DNA of 64,000 nt, taken from positions 14,895,289-14,959,288 of the forward strand of contig NC_045146.1 in assembly GCF_008831285.2 (NCBI RefSeq), in the 5' to 3' direction. This document shows, piece by piece, positions 60,373 to 64,000 of this stretch; positions within the stretch are counted from its first letter, which is position 1, and every line of letters starts with the position of its first letter. The DNA is from Nymphaea colorata. Its lineage: Eukaryota; Streptophyta; Magnoliopsida; Nymphaeales; Nymphaeaceae. A program made the position numbers and the translations under genes. The notes beneath the pieces were generated by a model. The model was not told the DNA's origin, did no database searches, and worked only from the letters and a program-made list of their open reading frames with translations.

Positions 60373-63300
60373 CAATGTTGTAAAACGCGTATCGTAAGGT
60401 GTATCAGCCGGGCTTTGAGATACGCCGTATCGTAATATATCGTAACCGTATCATAAATTTTTTTAAAATAATAATAATAAATCAGAAAAAATTTAAAAAA
60501 AAATCGGACAGTTCATAAAAAAAATCTGAAAAAATTAAAAATAATAAATTCTTCATAGAAAACATGTTTTAGATAATGATAGACTTATTATTGATAAATG
60601 CTATAAACTTACGCGTTCATGGTTCATCATTCATACTTCATAGACTAATAGACATCAAAATTCATAACAATATCGTTCAATTTCAATCAACAAAGCATAA
60701 GTCATAAAGTGATAAAACATTCAAGTGTTCAACAACTATAGATTCATAACTCTTAAGTAGTTCAATACATATAATGATTCATCATTCATAATCTTCATCA
60801 TCTTCATCTTCTTCTTCATCTTCATCGTCAAGAATTGGAAGATCCTCACTAACATATTTAGCACCAGCAGACTCTCCTTCATCAACAAAGCCTTTTGTTG
60901 CTCCAGCTTCAAGGTTGAAGCATTCAAGATCTTCATCATCAAATATTGTAGCCGGTTCTTCCTCAATCCATGGCTCCAAATCGTCAAAGTTTTCCAAGCT
61001 GATAGGATCGAACTGAGATGTGTGCTTCCTTGTTGATGTTTTTTGTAATTCTCTACATTACATAAGAGAAAACTTGTTAATATATAATTTCATATAAATA
61101 TATTGTACAAAAAATGTAAACATTAAGCTATATTACCTTTGTTTCAATCTCGTATTATATCGAACAAAGACAAGGTCATTCAACTTTTTATGTTCGAGCC
61201 TATTCCTTTTTTTGCTATGGATATGTTGGAACACAGTCCAGTTCCTTTCGCATCCACTAGCACTGCATGTCTGGCTGAGGACTTTGATTGCAAAACGTGC
61301 TAGGTTTGGATAATCAAACTCATACCTATTCCACCACAAATCTGAACAAAAATATAACGTTATAACAAATCAATATGAAAGTTCTAAAAGAATCAAATGT
61401 AACAAATGCAAAGTAAATTAAACATTTCTATGTATTTACCTGGACGCATGGTTGTCTTGGATCGAACGGTAGCAAGTTGTCCCATGCCCTGATAACAAGT
61501 ATCATATAGATCCAACCCATTGCTGACGACGTCTTGTTCTCTAGAATCTGCCACTAACACGTTAATACAATCCAACAAACCACTTAAGACTTTTCTGTCT
61601 TTCTTATATGTAGGAGAAAATCTAATTACAGGATTTAGATAGTAAGTTGTTGCATGATGAGGTTGATGAAGCTGTCCAGTTCACCTTTTATCTATCATCT
61701 TCCATATGGGCATATATTACTTTTTCTTTCCTTTTAAGTTGTCTTGAATTGCCTCTTTTGCTTTATCCATGGCCTCGTATAAGTACCCTATGGAAGGTCT
61801 ATCATCGTTGTCAGCTAACCTGAGGACTTTCACTAATGGAACACAAACTTTCAATAGCTTCACACATGATTCCCAAAATTCGTTATTAAATATGATATCC
61901 ACAACTAAAGAAGCATTTTTTTTATGACCATGTGGATATGCAGCACATTCTTCACTAGCGAACATCTGCCTCAAAGGAGTTCTTTGTTTCAGCACACTCT
62001 GCAAAGTCTATACATTTGTGGCAAATCTAGTTTGTGCAGGTCGTATCAATTCAACTTCTTTTGTAAAATTTCTCATCAAACTCAATACATATGCATGATT
62101 ATAGATAAATTTTGTTACCTCTTAACATTGGTCATTGGCTGATTTCATATCATGCATCTCATTAAGATCTTGAAGAATAAGATTAACACAATGAGTGACA
62201 CATGGACTCCAAAAGAATGTTTCATACTTTTAAAATAACAAATCTCCTGTAGCTCTATAATTTGCTGCATTATCTGTAATAAACTGTACAATGTTTGCAG
62301 GTCCAACTTCTTGTATGACATTATCAAAATCATTGAACAAAATCTCAGCAGTCTTAAGAACATCAAACAAGTCAAGAGATTTCAAGAACATTGTACCTTT
62401 AGGGCAATAAATAAAAAAATTTACAAGTGTTCTTGACCTTGTATCAGTCCATCCATCAGTCCATCCATCTTGAAGAATTTTACCCCTCAAATGATGATAT
62501 GATGACATTTTGAATTCAGGGCCTATAAAAGCAATTGCATCTGTCATGGCTTGGAATTGAAAAGAATTAGCTGCATTAAATACAATGCATGCATCAAACC
62601 ATTTTCCTACCATCTTTTGTGCTTGATATAGCATATCTTTAGATGTCATAGCAACACGAATCTGCGGCTGACCACCTGGGCTAGTATATGAAGGGAAAAA
62701 GCTCTTAATAGAGCCAACACTAGACCTGCCAGTAGGAACTCTACCACTATGTGGTCGCATACCACGCCTGACCCTATCTGTTGTGCCTCGTCTCTTCCTT
62801 CCCGTTACGCCAGATCGACCTCCTTCATACATAATCCATTTTCCTCTACGATCTCTACCTCTTGAGGTCTCCAAATCTGTCCTTAGAATGCTATCATCTT
62901 CATCATCACATTCATAAGCTTCCTCCTCTTCTTCTTCATCTTCCAAAGGCTCATTATAGCCTACATCTGCCTCTTCAATTTCTTTTTGTATCCTCTTTTG
63001 ATGTAAAACATGAAGCATATCTAAACATTGCTGACGCACATATAAAGGCAAAGGTTTGTTTGGTCCTCCAACACAAGGAGACTTGGAGGTCCTTGCCAAA
63101 TGGTGTTTCATTCTACTAATCCCCCCTGAAAATGTATTCCCACATAAGCTACATTTGAGTTTCAAGCGGTTATTCTCCTTCAATCCATATCTTCAAAAAA
63201 AAAAAAAACGAAATACTATGATAAACTTAATGAAAAACACTCAAAATCTTTTAATCTACGATTATACGATAAAAAATTATGAATACATGGTAAAAACATG

Positions 63301-63687
63301 AGATTTCATACCTTACGAAGAAGAAATGAAAAAAACCTCTTTCCTCCCAACGAAAATCAACCACCCACGCACAAATCGATCACTTAATCTTCGATTTCAC
63401 AGTGAAAATTGATGGTGAAAATGGACGATCGCCCTCCCTGACGGCAGTATCCGAGCTTGAGAAATGAAGAACGGAGGTTTTTCTAAAAGAAGCCGAATAA
63501 GTAGGCCTCGGGCCCTTTTTTGCGAAATCAGCTTGTATCGTACGATACGAGGTGTATCGCCCCGTATCGTACGATACGGGTCTTGTATCGCACGATACGT
63601 GCGATACAGGAACGATACACCCCCTATTTACGATACGGGGGGTGTATCGTACCGTTTTTTTAAAACGATACGGTACGTACAACACTG
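60373..63687 (-). mobile_element. hAT transposon, nested in outer element
   Basis: 3315 bp with ends CAATGTTGTA (left) and CAGTGTTGTA (right, as reverse complement), flanked by a perfect 8-bp duplication GTATCAGC at 60365-60372 and 63688-63695. Both ends are packed with GTATCG/CGATAC motifs (60388-60450 and 63536-63675), the kind of subterminal repeats to which hAT transposases bind. The transposase gene lies on the minus strand inside. Ends and duplication are intact, but the transposase is broken, so the copy could move only with help from another copy. Confidence 0.93.
60782..63183 (-). pseudogene. hAT transposase, decayed (BED finger, DUF659, hAT dimerisation)
   Basis: Reads right to left. 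From 63183: a BED-type zinc finger (KCSLCGNTFSGGISRMKHH), an acidic stretch, and the DUF659 catalytic region (TDTRSRTLVNFFIYCPKGT, ITDNAANYRATGDLL). Coding similarity continues in the same frame through stops at 62230-62232, 62122-62124 and 62008-62010 and two more near 61700-61720, with readable peptides between (FFWSPCVTHCVNLILQDL, RPAQTRFATN, ASLVVDIIFNNEFWESC, ATTYYLNPVIRFSP). The hAT carboxy-terminal dimerisation domain is at 61339-61133 (LSQTCSASGCERNW, IHSKKRNRLEH), and an acidic tail is at 60997-60782. I saw no frameshift up to 61400; five in-frame stops make it inactive. Confidence 0.88.
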
Positions 63688-63850
63688 GTATCAGCTATTC
63701 GGATCAGGAGGTGATGGTCTAGGTGGCCTCAATCTGATGCCTTCACAGGTGTTGCAGGCAATGTACCACCCGGAGGGCATGGTGTCTGCTGAAGAGAAGC
63801 TGGAGGCGCATTCTGCTGAAGACGTAAACGGGCCGGGCTGGGCCTCGGGC
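63688..63850 (+). pseudogene. Captured coiled-coil gene fragment, right part
   Basis: After the hAT and its target duplication, the frame of the left part continues in phase: YQLFGSGGDGLGGLN, then PSQVLQAMYHPEGM. Removing the hAT plus one copy of GTATCAGC restores the reading frame exactly, so the fragment was uninterrupted when the hAT landed. The frame ends in the GC-rich end of the outer element. Confidence 0.7.
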
Positions 63851-63942
63851 ATGGTTGACCTGGCACGGTACCCGGCCCGGGTTGTCAAATAGTCGGGCCG
63901 GGCCTGGGCCGGCCCGACCCGATGCCCAGGTCTATTTACACC

Positions 63943-64000
63943 TAGCATGTTTTTTTTTCTAGAAAATCATAAAGAACTATAACTTAGAGCACTATATTTC
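63943..64000. other. Short AT-rich end of window
   Basis: 58 bases after the outer element's target duplication. They continue the DNA that preceded 59702. No feature seen. Confidence 0.4.

Larger units (their letters stand above)
59710..63934. mobile_element. Outer TIR element carrying a host gene fragment
   Basis: The left end TAGGCCTGGGCATCAGG and the right end (reverse complement TAGACCTGGGCATCGGG) are inverted repeats matching 23 of 26 bases, GC-rich with GGGCCGG blocks. The flanks CTTACACC (59702-59709) and TTTACACC (63935-63942) match 7 of 8, the length left by hAT-type insertion. Without the hAT inserted into it the element would be about 900 bp. It has no transposase of its own. Its cargo is a coiled-coil coding fragment that reads across the inserted hAT. 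Confidence 0.85.

Overview
This window is nuclear DNA of a flowering plant. It has many short exons with GT-AG introns, long AT-rich intergenic stretches, CT and TA microsatellites, and genes that are clearly plant in type: COP9 signalosome subunit CSN4, a small subunit of serine palmitoyltransferase, an INDETERMINATE-DOMAIN (IDD) zinc-finger factor, and CYP72-clan cytochromes P450. I cannot name the species. All gene identities come from recognising translated protein motifs by eye; no search was run.

Layout. (1) 826-4066 (+): the last eight exons of CSN4; its 5' part lies outside the window. (2) 6914-7569 (+): a two-exon, 58-residue small subunit of serine palmitoyltransferase, easily missed because of its size. 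(3) 7570-28322: a gene-poor stretch of about 20 kb holding a small hAT-derived MITE (9815-10183), a second MITE with 18-bp inverted ends (15907-16212), several local tandem duplications and microsatellites. (4) 28955-31491 (+): a four-exon IDD-type C2H2 transcription factor (547 residues) preceded by a GC-rich leader. (5) about 34930-56800: three directly repeated units, each made of related spacer DNA plus a P450 gene. Copies 1 (39428-43730) and 2 (47461-51442) are intact four-exon genes of 506 residues. Copy 3 (54770-55267) has only its first exon in the window. In all three, intron 1 begins with GC instead of GT. (6) 56818-63934: a transposon cluster. One element in or just after intron 1 of copy 3 carries an intron-containing fragment of cytosolic ribosomal protein S15 (uS19). 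A second element, with TAG(G/A)CCTGGGCATC ends and an 8-bp target duplication, carries a coiled-coil gene fragment. That fragment is split by a complete hAT transposon (60373-63687) with a perfect 8-bp target duplication and a decayed transposase.

The most notable parts are the P450 array with its shared GC-AG intron, and the two gene-capturing elements beside it. The second element is nested: a hAT is inserted inside an element that had already captured a host gene piece. CSN4, the SPT small subunit and IDD are ordinary single-copy-looking loci and show no functional link to the P450 array.
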